DNA from: Streptomyces noursei | GTDB lineage: Bacteria; Actinomycetota; Actinomycetes; Streptomycetales; Streptomycetaceae | Direction of reading: 5' to 3' | Assembly (NCBI RefSeq): GCF_001646665.1 | Contig: NZ_LWBU01000249.1 | Span: 62,001-126,000, forward strand | DNA: 64,000 nt | Shown: in pieces, positions 25,184 through 34,339 of the stretch | Layout of the letters: each line of letters opens with the position of its first letter | Position numbering within the stretch: position 1 is the stretch's first letter | Notes under the pieces: generated by a model | What the model saw: the letters and a program-made list of their open reading frames with translations, nothing else | What the model was told of the DNA's origin: nothing | Database searches by the model: none | Position numbers and translations under genes: made by a program

Positions 25184-26410
25184 TCAGTCCCCGATCAGGG
25201 CGTCGACGAAGGCCTCCGGCTCGAAGGGCGCCAGGTCGTCCGGGCCCTCCCCCAGACCGATCAGCTTCACCGGGACGCCCAGCTCGCGCTGGACCGCCAC
25301 GACGATGCCGCCCTTGGCGGTGCCGTCCAGCTTGGTGAGCACGATGCCGGTGATGTCGACGACCTCGGCGAAGACCCGCGCCTGGACGAGACCGTTCTGG
25401 CCGGTCGTGGCGTCCAGGACGAGGAGGATCTCGTCCAGCGGGCCGTGCTTCTCCACGACCCGCTTGACCTTGCCCAGCTCGTCCATCAGACCGGTCTTGG
25501 TGTGCAGCCGGCCCGCCGTGTCGATGAGGACCACGTCGGCGCCCTCGGCGATACCTTCCTTCACCGCGTCGTAGGCGACCGACGCCGGGTCGCCCGCCTC
25601 CGGTCCGCGCACGGTACGGGCGCCGACCCGCTCGCCCCAGGTCTGGAGCTGGTCCGCGGCCGCCGCGCGGAAGGTGTCCGCCGCGCCGAGCACGACCGAC
25701 TTGCCGTCGGCGACCAGCACGCGCGCCAGCTTGCCGGTGGTGGTGGTCTTGCCGGTGCCGTTGACGCCGACGACCATGACGATGCCCGGGGTGTCGAGGT
25801 CGCTCTCGGTGTGGACCGTGCGGTCCAGATCGGTGCCGACCAGGGTCAGCAGCTCCTCGCGCAGCAGGCCGCGCAGCTCCTCCGGGGTGCGGGTGCCGAG
25901 GACGCGCACCCGCTCGCGCAGCCGCTCCACCAGCTCCTGGGTCGGCATGACGCCGACGTCCGCGGTGAGGAGGGTCTCCTCGATCTCCTCCCAGGTGTCC
26001 TCGTCGAGGTGCTCCCGGGACAGCAGGGTCAGCAGCCCCTTGCCGAGGCTGTTCTGCGACCGGGCGAGCCGGGCGCGCAGCCGGACCAGCCGGCCGGCGG
26101 TCGGCTCCGGGATCTCGATCTCGGGTGCGGGCGGGGCCGCGACGAGCGGGTCCTCGACGGCGGCGGGGGCCTCCAGGGCCTCTTCGGCCGTCGGGAGGTC
26201 CACCTCCTCGATGGTGCGGCGCGGTTCGTCCCGCGGTGTCTCCGCCTCCTCGCCGACGTGCGGCTCGGTGGGCGGAGCAGTGATGGTCGGTGTGCTCGGC
26301 GGCGCCTGGGGCGGCGGCAGCTGCTTCTTCTTGCGGCTGCTGACCACGAGGCCGCTGATCGCGCCGACCGCGACCAGAGCGATGACTACAGCAAGGATGA
26401 GGATTTCCAT
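25184..26410 (-). CDS. ftsY: SRP receptor FtsY
   Basis: This 408-residue protein has an N-terminal membrane segment (about 2-25, EILILAVVIALVAVGAISGL) then an acidic/proline A-domain (about 30-110). The NG GTPase core has VVGVNGTGKTTTTGKLARVL, ADVVLIDTAGRLHTKTGLMD and GIVLTKLDGTAKGGIVVAVQ. It docks Ffh-ribosome complexes at the membrane. ATG at 26410 is chosen over the upstream in-frame codons because it begins the membrane segment. Confidence 0.96.
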   Translation of the reverse strand: MEILILAVVIALVAVGAISGLVVSSRKKKQLPPPQAPPSTPTITAPPTEPHVGEEAETPRDEPRRTIEEVDLPTAEEALEAPAAVEDPLVAAPPAPEIEIPEPTAGRLVRLRARLARSQNSLGKGLLTLLSREHLDEDTWEEIEETLLTADVGVMPTQELVERLRERVRVLGTRTPEELRGLLREELLTLVGTDLDRTVHTESDLDTPGIVMVVGVNGTGKTTTTGKLARVLVADGKSVVLGAADTFRAAAADQLQTWGERVGARTVRGPEAGDPASVAYDAVKEGIAEGADVVLIDTAGRLHTKTGLMDELGKVKRVVEKHGPLDEILLVLDATTGQNGLVQARVFAEVVDITGIVLTKLDGTAKGGIVVAVQRELGVPVKLIGLGEGPDDLAPFEPEAFVDALIGD

Positions 26411-26732
26411 AACCCGTCCAGTATCGGCCACGACCGCCCGGGCGAGCGGTCTCGGAGCGTGCACCGGGACCCGAGGCCCCTGTTCGGACCTCTTCGGGGC
26501 GCCGTGGAGAGCCGCGGTCCGGAGCCCGTTCCCGGCGCCGAGTGCATCGGTCACGTCCGGGAGCTGTTACCCAACTGGACCGCGGCGAACATCGGTGCGC
26601 TGCCGCTCACCGCGGATCGGCGCCCACGGCGTGTGTCGTCCCGCGGCGGCGCGGTGGGGGCGGACACGGAGCTGCCCCGGCTCACGCGCTGAGCCGGGGC
26701 AGTCCTCGTACAGAGGAGAGGGGCAGCGGGGA
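26411..26732. other. Intergenic region between glcP stop and ftsY start
   Basis: These 322 bases contain the glcP terminator (26672-26702) and the ftsY upstream region. Small open frames here lack coding signals. Confidence 0.6.
26672..26702 (-). terminator. Terminator downstream of glcP
   Basis: CTGCCCCGGCTCA (26672-26684) pairs perfectly with TGAGCCGGGGCAG (26690-26702) around a five-base loop, 30 bases beyond the glcP stop. Confidence 0.8.
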
Positions 26733-28151
26733 TTAGCCCATCTCCTCCAACGCCTTGCCCTTGGTCTCCTTGACGTACCTGAGCACGAAGGGGATGGAGA
26801 GCACGGCGAAGACCGTGTAGATGATGTACGTCCCGGAGAGGTTCCAGTCCGCCAGGGACGGGAAACTCGCGGTGATGGCCCAGTTGGCGATCCACTGCGC
26901 GGAGGCGGCGACGCCGAGGGCGGCGGCGCGGATCCGGTTGGGGAACATCTCGCCGAGGAAGACCCAGACCACCACGCCCCAGGAGAGGGCGAAGAAGAGC
27001 ACGAAGAGGTGGGCGGCGACCAGGGCGACGACACCCTGGGTCTCGGGGAGCTTGCCGTCGACGAGGTCGGCGGAGAAGGCCCAGGCCTCGAAGGCGAGGG
27101 CGATCGCCATACCGGCGGAGCCGACGAGGGCGAGCGGCCGGCGGCCGACCCGGTCCACCAGGATCATCGCGATCACGGTGCCGATGATGTTGATGATCGA
27201 CGTGGTGAACGAGTAGAAGAACGAGCTCGACGGGTTGATGCCGACCGACTGCCAGAGCGTCGAGGAGTAGTAGAACGCGACGTTGATGCCGACGAGCTGC
27301 TGGAAGACGGACAGGCCGATGCCCACCCAGACGATCGGCAGGAAGCCGAAGCGGCTGCCGAGCAGGTCGCGGAAGGTCGACTTGTGCTCGCGGCGCATGG
27401 CGTTCTCGATCTCCACGACGCGCGCGTCCAGGTCGACGCCCTTGCCCTCGACCTCGGAGAGGACCTCCTTGGCCTTGTCCTTGCGGCCGACGGAGATGAG
27501 GAAGCGGGGGGACTCGGGGATCGCGAAGGAGAGCAGACCGTAGAGGACGGCCGGGATCACCATGACGCCGAGCATCCACTGCCAGGCCTCGAGGCCACCG
27601 ATCTCGCCGCGCTGGTCGCCGTCGGCCATGTTGAGGATGGCCCAGTTCACCAGCTGGGAGACGGCGATGCCCACGACGATGGCGGCCTGCTGGAAGGAGC
27701 CGAGCCGGCCGCGGTAGGCGGCGGGCGCCACCTCGGCGATGTAGGCGGGGCCGATCACCGAGGCCATGCCGATGGCGAAGCCGCCGACGACGCGCCACAT
27801 GGCGAGGTCCCAGAGGGCGAACGGCAGCGCGGAGCCGACGGCGCTGACGGTGAAGAGGACGGCGGCGATCTGCATGCAGCGGATGCGGCCGATACGGTCG
27901 GCGATGCGGCCGGCGGTCGCGGCACCGATGGCGCAGCCGATCAGCGCGATGGCGATCACCTGGGCGAGCGTGCCGGAGCCGATGTCGTACCGGTCGCGGA
28001 TGGCCTCGACGGCGCCGTTGATGACGGAGCTGTCGTAGCCGAAGAGGAATCCGCCCATCGCGGCGGCGGCCGTGATGAAGATGACATGGCCGAGGTGGTC
28101 GGGATGGGCCTCTCGGGCCCCCGACGCCGGCGGCTTCGCTGTGCTGGTCAC
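26733..28151 (-). CDS. glcP: Glucose permease GlcP, MFS sugar porter
   Basis: A 472-residue, 12-helix sugar porter. Signatures are GGFLFGYDSSVINGAVEAI in TM1, the GRIADRIGRI loop, the YIAEVAPAAYRGRLGSFQQA motif after TM4, PESPRFLIS after TM6, QQLVGINVAFYYSSTLWQS in TM7 and DRVGRRPLALVGSAG. The sugar-binding QQ-N pattern fits glucose/H+ symport. It corresponds to GlcP of S. coelicolor, central to carbon catabolite control. GTG start at 28151 has AGGAG six bases upstream. The promoter just upstream carries nested palindromes. Confidence 0.93.
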   Translation of the reverse strand: MTSTAKPPASGAREAHPDHLGHVIFITAAAAMGGFLFGYDSSVINGAVEAIRDRYDIGSGTLAQVIAIALIGCAIGAATAGRIADRIGRIRCMQIAAVLFTVSAVGSALPFALWDLAMWRVVGGFAIGMASVIGPAYIAEVAPAAYRGRLGSFQQAAIVVGIAVSQLVNWAILNMADGDQRGEIGGLEAWQWMLGVMVIPAVLYGLLSFAIPESPRFLISVGRKDKAKEVLSEVEGKGVDLDARVVEIENAMRREHKSTFRDLLGSRFGFLPIVWVGIGLSVFQQLVGINVAFYYSSTLWQSVGINPSSSFFYSFTTSIINIIGTVIAMILVDRVGRRPLALVGSAGMAIALAFEAWAFSADLVDGKLPETQGVVALVAAHLFVLFFALSWGVVVWVFLGEMFPNRIRAAALGVAASAQWIANWAITASFPSLADWNLSGTYIIYTVFAVLSIPFVLRYVKETKGKALEEMG

Positions 28152-28231
28152 GTGAACTCCTGGTACCCGGCGCCGTCGCCGGGCATGGGGGGCGAGCCCT
28201 TCCAGTGGCGCACAACTTCACGCCGCCCACC

Positions 28232-28285
28232 ACTTGAAGGTAAAAGCAACGTTGCAGAGACTATGCCTTCAAGTTTCGAAGTCAA
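28232..28285 (-). promoter_or_regulatory. glcP promoter with nested inverted repeats (candidate operator)
   Basis: On the minus strand TTGACT (complement at 28280-28285) and TAGTCT (28258-28263) are 16 bases apart, a good sigma-70-type promoter. Directly downstream lies a perfect 10-bp palindrome GCAACGTTGC (28246-28255), around +1 to +10. An outer pair ACTTGAAGG (28232-28240) and CCTTCAAGT (28266-28274) is also perfectly inverted and brackets promoter and palindrome. The inner palindrome resembles a LacI/GalR-type site. Confidence 0.65.
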
Positions 28286-28369
28286 GAGTCTTCCGTCTGT
28301 GAATCTGAGCGCACGGCGTGTCGACTTGCGTTCAGGTATTGAAGCGATTGGGCTTCAGGGCAGCCCTGC

Positions 28370-31300
28370 TCAGCGGAGGCGCTGACTGATGACCTTGGAG
28401 ACGCCGTCACCCTGCATGGACACGCCGTAGAGCGCGTCGGCGACCTCCATCGTCCGCTTCTGGTGCGTGATCACGATCAGCTGGGAACTCTCCTGGAGCT
28501 CCTGCATGATCCGGATCAGCCGCTGGAGGTTGGTGTCGTCCAGCGCGGCCTCGACCTCGTCCATCACGTAGAACGGGCTCGGCCGTGCCTTGAAGATCGA
28601 CACCAGCATGGCGACGGCCGTCAGCGACCGCTCCCCGCCGGACAGCAGCGAGAGCCGCTTGACCTTCTTGCCCGGCGGACGGGCCTCGACGTCCACACCC
28701 GTGGTGAGCATGTTGTCGGGGTCGGTCAGGACGAGCCGCCCCTCGCCACCCGGGAAGAGCCGGGAGAAGACTCCCTCGAACTCCCGGGCCGTGTCGCGGT
28801 ACGCCTCCGTGAAGACCTGCTCGACGCGTTCGTCCACCTCCTTCACCACCTGAAGCAGGTCGGCCCGCGTCTTCTTCAGGTCCTCGAGCTGCTCGGAGAG
28901 GAACTGGTGGCGCTCCTCCAGCGCCGCGAACTCCTCCAGCGCCAGCGGATTCACCTTCCCGAGCTGTTGGTACGCCCGTTCGGCCGACTTCAGGCGTTTC
29001 TCCTGTTCGGCGCGGACGAAACGTCTCGGCTGGTTGCGCGGGTGCTCCGGGTCCTCCGGCAGCTCCTCGCCCTCGGCGGGCAGCGACGGCGGGACCGGCT
29101 GCTCGGGCCCGTACTCCGCCACCAGGACCGCCGGCTCCACGCCCAGCTCCTCCAGCGCCCGGGTCTCCAGCTGCTCGATGCGCAGCCGCTTCTCGGCGCC
29201 CAGCACCTCGCCCCGGTGGACGGAGTCGGTCAGCTTGTCCAGTTCGGCCTTCAGCTCCCTGCCCCGGGCGCGGGCCTCCGCCAGGTCGTGCTCGCGGGCC
29301 GCCTTCGCGGTCTCGGCGGCGGTCCGCTCGGCATCCGCCCGCACCAGGGACACCTCGACGTGCGCCAGGAGCTGCCGGGCGCCGGAGGCCACGGCAGCGG
29401 CGACCTCCGCCTCCCGGCGCAGCCGGGCGCGGCGCTGCTCGGCACGCGCGCGTGCCTCCCGCTCGGCCCGGGCGGCCCGGTCGAGGCCGTCGGCGCGGCC
29501 GGCGAGTCCCTTGACCCGCTCCTCGTGGGTACGGACCTGGAGGCGGGCCTCCATCTCGGTCTGCCGCGCGTTGGCGCCGTCGGCCGCGAGCCGGTCCCGC
29601 ACCGAGGTGTCGGGCTCCTCGTCGCCCCCGTCCCCGGAGGAGGCCGCCTCCTCGGCGACGGCGAGCCGCTCGGCCAGCTCCTCGGCCTCCTCGGTGGCCC
29701 GCTCCAGCGCCTCCTGGGCACGCGCGGCGGCCGCCGCGGTCCGCTCCGCCTCGCCCGTGGCGCCGCGCGCCTGTCCGGCGAGCCGCCCGAGCGCCTGCGC
29801 GACGGACGACTTCTCCCGGTCGGCCGCCCGGCGGCGGTCGGCCAGCTCCTCGACGCGCGCGGCCGCGGCACGGCGCCGCTCGGTGGCCTCCGTCTGCGCG
29901 GCGGCCAGCTCCTCGCACCGCACGGCCAGCCCGGCCAGCTCGGCCGCGGCCTCGTCGACCGACGCCTGCACCTCCAGGAGGCTGGGCGCCCCGGCGGACC
30001 CGCCCTGGGCGAAGTACGCCCCGAGGACGTCGCCCTCGGCGGTGACGGCGACCAGCCCGGGCCGGGCGTACACCAGGTCCTCGGCGTCCTCCAGGGTCGG
30101 GACGACCACGACGTCGCGCAGCAGCCGGCGTACGGCGGGCATCAGTTCCGCGGGCCCGCGCACCAGGTCGGCCGCGTACGTACGGCCCTCCTCCCGTACG
30201 CCGTGCCCCTGCCCGGCCGGGACCGGTGACCCGCCCGCCGGCGCGTCCGGCGCCCGGCCCGCCGACCGGTCCGCCGGGCCCTCCGATCCTTCCGGGAGCC
30301 GGTCCGGGAGCCCGTCCGGCGCCCCGCCCAGCAGCAGGGCCGCCCGCCCCGCGTCCTGCTTGCGCAGGCGCCGGATCGCCTCGGCGGCCGACGCCGGGTC
30401 CCGCACCGCGACCGCGTCGGCGGCGGCGCCGAGCGCGGCGGCGACCGGCACCTCGTACCCGGGCGTCACCGCGAGCAGTTCGGCGGCGGGGCCCAGCAGG
30501 CCGGCGAGGCGGTCGGCGGCGCCGAGCAGCGCGCCGGTCCCGTCCTTGCGGCGCAGCCCCATGGCCAGCGCCTCGTGGCGCGCGGCCACGGCGGCCCGCC
30601 TCCGCTCCGCCGCGGTGGCCTCGTCGCGGGCGGCGGACAGGGCGGCCTCGGCACCGGCCAGTTCCCGCTTGGCCTCCTCGTGCAGCTCGGCGAGCTCCGC
30701 GTCGCCGGCGTCCAGCCCGTCGACCTCCGCCTTGAGCGCCTCGTACTCCTCCTGTGCGGCGACCGCCCGTTCCCGGGCCTCGTCGCGGGCGGCGGCGAGC
30801 CGGTCGATCTCGGCGCGGGCGGCGGCGGCGCGGGAGCGGGCGGCGCCCACCTGTCCGCTCAGCCGGGCCAGCCCCTCGCGCCGGTCGGCGATCGCCCGCG
30901 CCACGTCCTTCAGACGGCGCTCCTCCAGCGCCAGGTCCCGCTCCAGCTCGGCGCGGTGGGCGACCGTGTCCTCCAGCGCCCGCTGGGCGGCCTCCAGCGC
31001 GGCCTCCAGCTCCGCCTCCTGCTCGCGGATGCGGGCCGCCTCGCGCTCGAGGTCCTCCGGGTCGCGGCCGCGCCGCTCCTCCACCGGCGGGGCGGTGGCG
31101 CTCTTCACCCGCGCGTCGGCCAGCGAGACGGTGCCGCGCACCCGCTCGGCCAGCTGCGACAGCTCGTACCAGGTCTGCTGGGCGCGCTGGAGCCGGGGCG
31201 CGAGGCGCCGCACCTCGTCCTCCAGCTCCGCCTCCCGCCCGAGCGCCGCCTTGAGGTCGGCCTCGGCCCGCTCCTTGCGCTCCTTGAGCGCGGCCTCGTC

Positions 31301-32038
31301 GGCGATCTCGGTCCTCAGAGCCTCCTGGAGGCGTACGAGGTCGTCGGCGAGCAGCCGCAGCCGGGCGTCGCGCAGGTCGGCCTGGATGACGGCGGCCCGC
31401 CGCGCCACCGCGGCCTGCCGCCCGAGCGGCTTGAGCTGGCGGCGCAGCTCCTGGTTGAGGTCCTGGACGCGGGCGAGGTTGGCCTGCATCGCGTCGAGCT
31501 TCCGCAGCGCCTTCTCCTTGCGCTTGCGGTGCTTGAGGACGCCGGCGGCCTCCTCGATGAACGCCCGGCGTCCCATCGGGTCGGCGTGGAGCACGGAGTC
31601 GAGCTGGCCCTGTCCGACGATGACGTGCATCTCGCGGCCGATGCCGGAGTCGCTGAGGAGGTCCTGGATGTCCAGGAGCCGGCAGGTGTCGCCGTTGATC
31701 TGGTACTCGCTGCTGCCGCCCCGGAACATGATCCGCGTGATGGTGACTTCGGCGTAGTCGATCGGGAGGGCGCCGTCGGAGTTGTCGATCGTGAGGGAGA
31801 CCTCGGCGCGGCCGAGCGGGGGCCGCCCGGTCGTCCCGGCGAAGATGACGTCCTCCATCTTGCCGCCGCGCAGCGACTTGGCCCCCTGTTCACCCATGAC
31901 CCATGAGAGCGCGTCCACCACATTGGACTTGCCCGACCCGTTCGGTCCCACCACGCACGTGATTCCCGGTTCGAACCGGAGGGTGGTGGCGGAGGCGAAC
32001 GACTTGAAACCACGCAGGGTAAGGGCCTTGAGGTGCAC
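28370..32038 (-). CDS. smc: Chromosome segregation ATPase SMC
   Basis: This 1222-residue SMC has Walker A in VVGPNGSGKSNVVDALSWVM, two long coiled coils (about 170-500 and 680-1030), a hinge between, and the C-terminal head with LSLLSGGERSLTAVAMLVSI (signature) and PFYVMDEVEAALDDTNLQRL (Walker B). It compacts and segregates chromosomes with ScpAB, especially at sporulation septation. It is longer than the roughly 1186 residues I recall for S. coelicolor SMC; the extra length is a Pro/Gly/Ser-rich insert at about residues 572-616 in the hinge. GTG start at 32038. Confidence 0.96.
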   Translation of the reverse strand: MHLKALTLRGFKSFASATTLRFEPGITCVVGPNGSGKSNVVDALSWVMGEQGAKSLRGGKMEDVIFAGTTGRPPLGRAEVSLTIDNSDGALPIDYAEVTITRIMFRGGSSEYQINGDTCRLLDIQDLLSDSGIGREMHVIVGQGQLDSVLHADPMGRRAFIEEAAGVLKHRKRKEKALRKLDAMQANLARVQDLNQELRRQLKPLGRQAAVARRAAVIQADLRDARLRLLADDLVRLQEALRTEIADEAALKERKERAEADLKAALGREAELEDEVRRLAPRLQRAQQTWYELSQLAERVRGTVSLADARVKSATAPPVEERRGRDPEDLEREAARIREQEAELEAALEAAQRALEDTVAHRAELERDLALEERRLKDVARAIADRREGLARLSGQVGAARSRAAAARAEIDRLAAARDEARERAVAAQEEYEALKAEVDGLDAGDAELAELHEEAKRELAGAEAALSAARDEATAAERRRAAVAARHEALAMGLRRKDGTGALLGAADRLAGLLGPAAELLAVTPGYEVPVAAALGAAADAVAVRDPASAAEAIRRLRKQDAGRAALLLGGAPDGLPDRLPEGSEGPADRSAGRAPDAPAGGSPVPAGQGHGVREEGRTYAADLVRGPAELMPAVRRLLRDVVVVPTLEDAEDLVYARPGLVAVTAEGDVLGAYFAQGGSAGAPSLLEVQASVDEAAAELAGLAVRCEELAAAQTEATERRRAAAARVEELADRRRAADREKSSVAQALGRLAGQARGATGEAERTAAAAARAQEALERATEEAEELAERLAVAEEAASSGDGGDEEPDTSVRDRLAADGANARQTEMEARLQVRTHEERVKGLAGRADGLDRAARAEREARARAEQRRARLRREAEVAAAVASGARQLLAHVEVSLVRADAERTAAETAKAAREHDLAEARARGRELKAELDKLTDSVHRGEVLGAEKRLRIEQLETRALEELGVEPAVLVAEYGPEQPVPPSLPAEGEELPEDPEHPRNQPRRFVRAEQEKRLKSAERAYQQLGKVNPLALEEFAALEERHQFLSEQLEDLKKTRADLLQVVKEVDERVEQVFTEAYRDTAREFEGVFSRLFPGGEGRLVLTDPDNMLTTGVDVEARPPGKKVKRLSLLSGGERSLTAVAMLVSIFKARPSPFYVMDEVEAALDDTNLQRLIRIMQELQESSQLIVITHQKRTMEVADALYGVSMQGDGVSKVISQRLR

Positions 32039-32158
32039 GCCCCCGGACTCTACCTGCCGCTTCTCGTTTGACCCATGAATGCGCAGGGCAGATCAGTCGG
32101 TAAGGATCAGCGGGGTTCGGACGAACACCGGATGACGGTGAGGGGACGGAAAAGAAAG

Positions 32159-32180
32159 AAGGGACGCCGAAGCGTCCCTT
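32159..32180 (-). terminator. Terminator downstream of the small coiled-coil gene
   Basis: AAGGGACGC (32159-32167) and GCGTCCCTT (32172-32180) form a perfect 9-bp stem with loop cgaa. On the minus strand it is followed by CTTTCTTTT, a good T-rich tail. It separates the small gene from smc. Confidence 0.85.
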
Positions 32181-32257
32181 GCATATCTCGCGAGAGTGTT
32201 TCTCACCCTGCCCGATACCGGAGGTGCTGGCACGGGCCTTGCCGACGGGGGCTGGGA

Positions 32258-32467
32258 TCAGGTGAGCGCAGGCTCCGCCTTGGGTACGTCGATGTCGATG
32301 CCGTCGAGCAGCTCGCTGTGAGCGGCGGCCGCGTTCAGCGCGTCGTTCTCGGACTGAATCCGTACGAGCTCGGACTCGAGGTCCTGGACGCGCTGCTGCA
32401 GCCGTCGCATCTCGGCGAGAAGTCGCGGGTCGGAACCGCCGACATAACCGAGAAGCGCCTTTGCCAT
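32258..32467 (-). CDS. Small coiled-coil protein, conserved near smc, unknown function
   Basis: This 69-residue protein begins MAKALLGYVGGSDPRLLAEM and continues as a predicted coiled coil with heptad leucines (RRLQQRVQDLESELVRIQSE), then an Ala-rich and acidic tail. No catalytic motif is visible. ATG at 32467 has GGAGG ten bases upstream. It has its own promoter and terminator, so it is an independent unit. I know similar short proteins in actinobacteria but no assigned function. Confidence 0.85.
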   Translation of the reverse strand: MAKALLGYVGGSDPRLLAEMRRLQQRVQDLESELVRIQSENDALNAAAAHSELLDGIDIDVPKAEPALT

Positions 32468-32900
32468 GACTTTTGGTCCTCCACACTGAGTGACCGACCG
32501 AAGCGGTTGGGTCGTGAGGGATTTCGCACCCGCGGTGTCCGGCGGTGCTTGGTGCCGCTGCGGTTCTCACCGCCAAACAGCCAAGGTGCGCGGGGCTTCC
32601 AGAGTCTCACCAAAAAGTTTGACGGTCAACACGATCACGCCCCGCATCAAGGGACGACCGGGGGCGCGCGGCCGCGAACCGGGCGGCGGGGCCTCTCACA
32701 GCGGTGTCCAGGGGCGTTCGGGACGACCATCCGGACCCTCGCGGAGCCTTTGGATCATCCGTATGCGCGCAGCCTGGCACGCCGAGCGATTCTTGGCAAC
32801 CACCAGGTCGTTCCTGCCCCGCGCAGGTGCCCGCGGCAGCTTCGCAGGGGGCCGGGCGGCGGGCGCGGGCCGGCGCGGGCGGGGCGATCGGGCGGGATCA
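32468..32900. other. Gene-free region between small coiled-coil gene and acyP
   Basis: These 433 bases contain the promoter at 32601-32629 and its leader. The remainder (32640-32900) lies past the acyP stop, and I see no gene, strong hairpin or repeat in it. Confidence 0.5.
32601..32629 (-). promoter_or_regulatory. Promoter of the small coiled-coil gene
   Basis: On the minus strand TTGACC (complement 32624-32629) and GACTCT (complement 32601-32606) are 17 bases apart. The leader to the ATG is about 130 bases. The spacer contains an A/T run, unusual in this sequence. Confidence 0.55.
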
Positions 32901-33182
32901 TCAGCGGATCGCGAAGCCGTCGTAACCGCCGCGCGGGGCACCCCATATCTCCGTGACTCCGTCGACGCGTCCGGGTGTGTCGCCGGAGTGGAGCCACTCC
33001 AGCAACCGGTGGCAATTCTCACTCGGACCCTCGGCCACGACCTGCACCCTGCCGTCCTCCAGATTGAGGGCGAAGCCGGTGAGGTCTCCGATCTCCAGAG
33101 CATTCGCCCTGGTGAACCAGCGGAAGCCCACTCCCTGTACTCGGCCGCGTACCCAGGCGGTGAGCCGTGCGTCGTCGTTCAT
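32901..33182 (-). CDS. acyP: Acylphosphatase
   Basis: This 93-residue protein is a textbook acylphosphatase. It has VRGRVQGVGFRWFTRANAL with the phosphate-binding loop and catalytic Arg, GFALNLEDGRVQVVAEGPSE with the catalytic Asn, and C-terminal GGYDGFAIR. It hydrolyses carboxyl-phosphate bonds such as acetyl phosphate or carbamoyl phosphate. ATG at 33182; it diverges from the CAP-domain gene. Confidence 0.95.
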   Translation of the reverse strand: MNDDARLTAWVRGRVQGVGFRWFTRANALEIGDLTGFALNLEDGRVQVVAEGPSENCHRLLEWLHSGDTPGRVDGVTEIWGAPRGGYDGFAIR

Positions 33183-33346
33183 GGCTGCACGCTAACCGGC
33201 CAATTGCACTCGCGGCACTTCTCCCCCACGCGTCATGGCGTACAGTCCCGACGAAATGAGCCTCACCCGTTCGGGCGAGTGACCGAATGAAGCGGACGTA
33301 CCGGCCGGCCACAGCGGCCGGGCGTCGGAGCAGGAAGGCACAGGAG

Positions 33347-34210
33347 ATGGGACGCCACCGGAAGAAGCGGGCCGTGGTGCCCGTACGCACCGGGCTGCTC
33401 GGCGCTTCCGCCGCCATGGCGGTGGGCGCCGTCGCCGTGACCTCCGGTCTGCTGCCCGGTGGCGACACCTTCACCATCGGCGGCAGCGGCTCGGGCGAGC
33501 GCGTGCGTGCGGGGGGTGCCCCCGAGCTGACCACGCAGGGCGGCGCCAGTGCCACGCCCGAACGGCCCTCCACCGCCGCGAGCCGGAGCGCCGAGCGGAC
33601 CCAGATCCCGTCCACGGCCCCGACGCCCTCGTCGACGCCGTCCAAGCCGTCGTCCCCGGCCCCGCCGAAGCGGACGAAGACCGCGGCTCCCCAGAAGACC
33701 GCCGAGACCACGGCCCCCGCGCGCACGGCGACACCGAAGCCCGCGCCCGAGCGGACCGTCGAGCGGCCCCGGGTCCCCTCCGTACCGTCGGCCGTCCCGT
33801 CCTCGCCCGCTGCCGCCGCCGACACCGGCCGGGAGGCGGCGGCCGAGGCCGCGGTGCTCACCCTGGTCAACGCGGAGCGCGCCAAGGTCGGCTGCAGCCC
33901 GGTGCAGGCCTCCCGCGGCCTGTCGGCACTGGCCGGGGCGTACAGCCGGGACATGGCCGAGCGCGGCTTCTTCTCGCACACCGACCCCGACGGTGCGTCG
34001 CCGTGGGACCGCGCCGCCAAGGCGGGCGTGGAAGGCCTCGCGGCGGAGAACATCGCCCGCGGCCAGGCGGACGCCCAGGCCGTGATGGAGTCCTGGATGA
34101 ACAGCGACGGCCACCGCGCCAACATCCTCAACTGCGACTACACGCGGCTCGGCGTCGGAGTGCACTTCGCCGAGGGCGGCCCCTACTGGACCCAGAACTT
34201 CGGCTTCTGA
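33347..34210 (+). CDS. Secreted or surface CAP (SCP/PR-1) domain protein
   Basis: This 287-residue protein has a basic start (MGRHRKKRAVVPVRTG), a hydrophobic signal or anchor segment (about 16-37), then a Ser/Thr/Pro-rich linker (about 60-160). The C-terminal CAP domain has LVNAERAKVGCSPVQASRGL, AGAYSRDMAERGFFSHTDPD, NIARGQADAQAVMESWMNS and GHRANILNCDYTRLGVGVHF, and ends WTQNFGF. CAP histidines and glutamates are present. ATG at 33347 is chosen for its AGGAAGG; ATG at 33287 would add 20 basic residues and has a weak site. Its function outside the cell is unknown. Confidence 0.85.
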   Translation: MGRHRKKRAVVPVRTGLLGASAAMAVGAVAVTSGLLPGGDTFTIGGSGSGERVRAGGAPELTTQGGASATPERPSTAASRSAERTQIPSTAPTPSSTPSKPSSPAPPKRTKTAAPQKTAETTAPARTATPKPAPERTVERPRVPSVPSAVPSSPAAAADTGREAAAEAAVLTLVNAERAKVGCSPVQASRGLSALAGAYSRDMAERGFFSHTDPDGASPWDRAAKAGVEGLAAENIARGQADAQAVMESWMNSDGHRANILNCDYTRLGVGVHFAEGGPYWTQNFGF

Positions 34211-34222
34211 GACAAGCGGGTC

Positions 34223-34253
34223 GGAGCAGCCACCGGTGCGCCGGATCTGCTCC
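34223..34253 (+). terminator. Hairpin downstream of CAP gene
   Basis: GGAGCAG (34223-34229) pairs with CTGCTCC (34247-34253), with CCGG elements in the loop. It starts 13 bases after the CAP stop. Confidence 0.5.
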
Positions 34254-34339
34254 TGCCACCGGTCGAGTCCCGGAGCGCGGGGGACTCCCATCCCGCCTGC
34301 CATCGACCCAGGCGGAGCCGAGCAGTCGGGCGCCCAACC

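Noticed and set aside
29034..31757. A 907-codon plus-strand frame opposite smc
   Set aside because: The translation is mostly Ser, Ala and Arg without domains. It is a mirror of the coiled-coil codons of smc.
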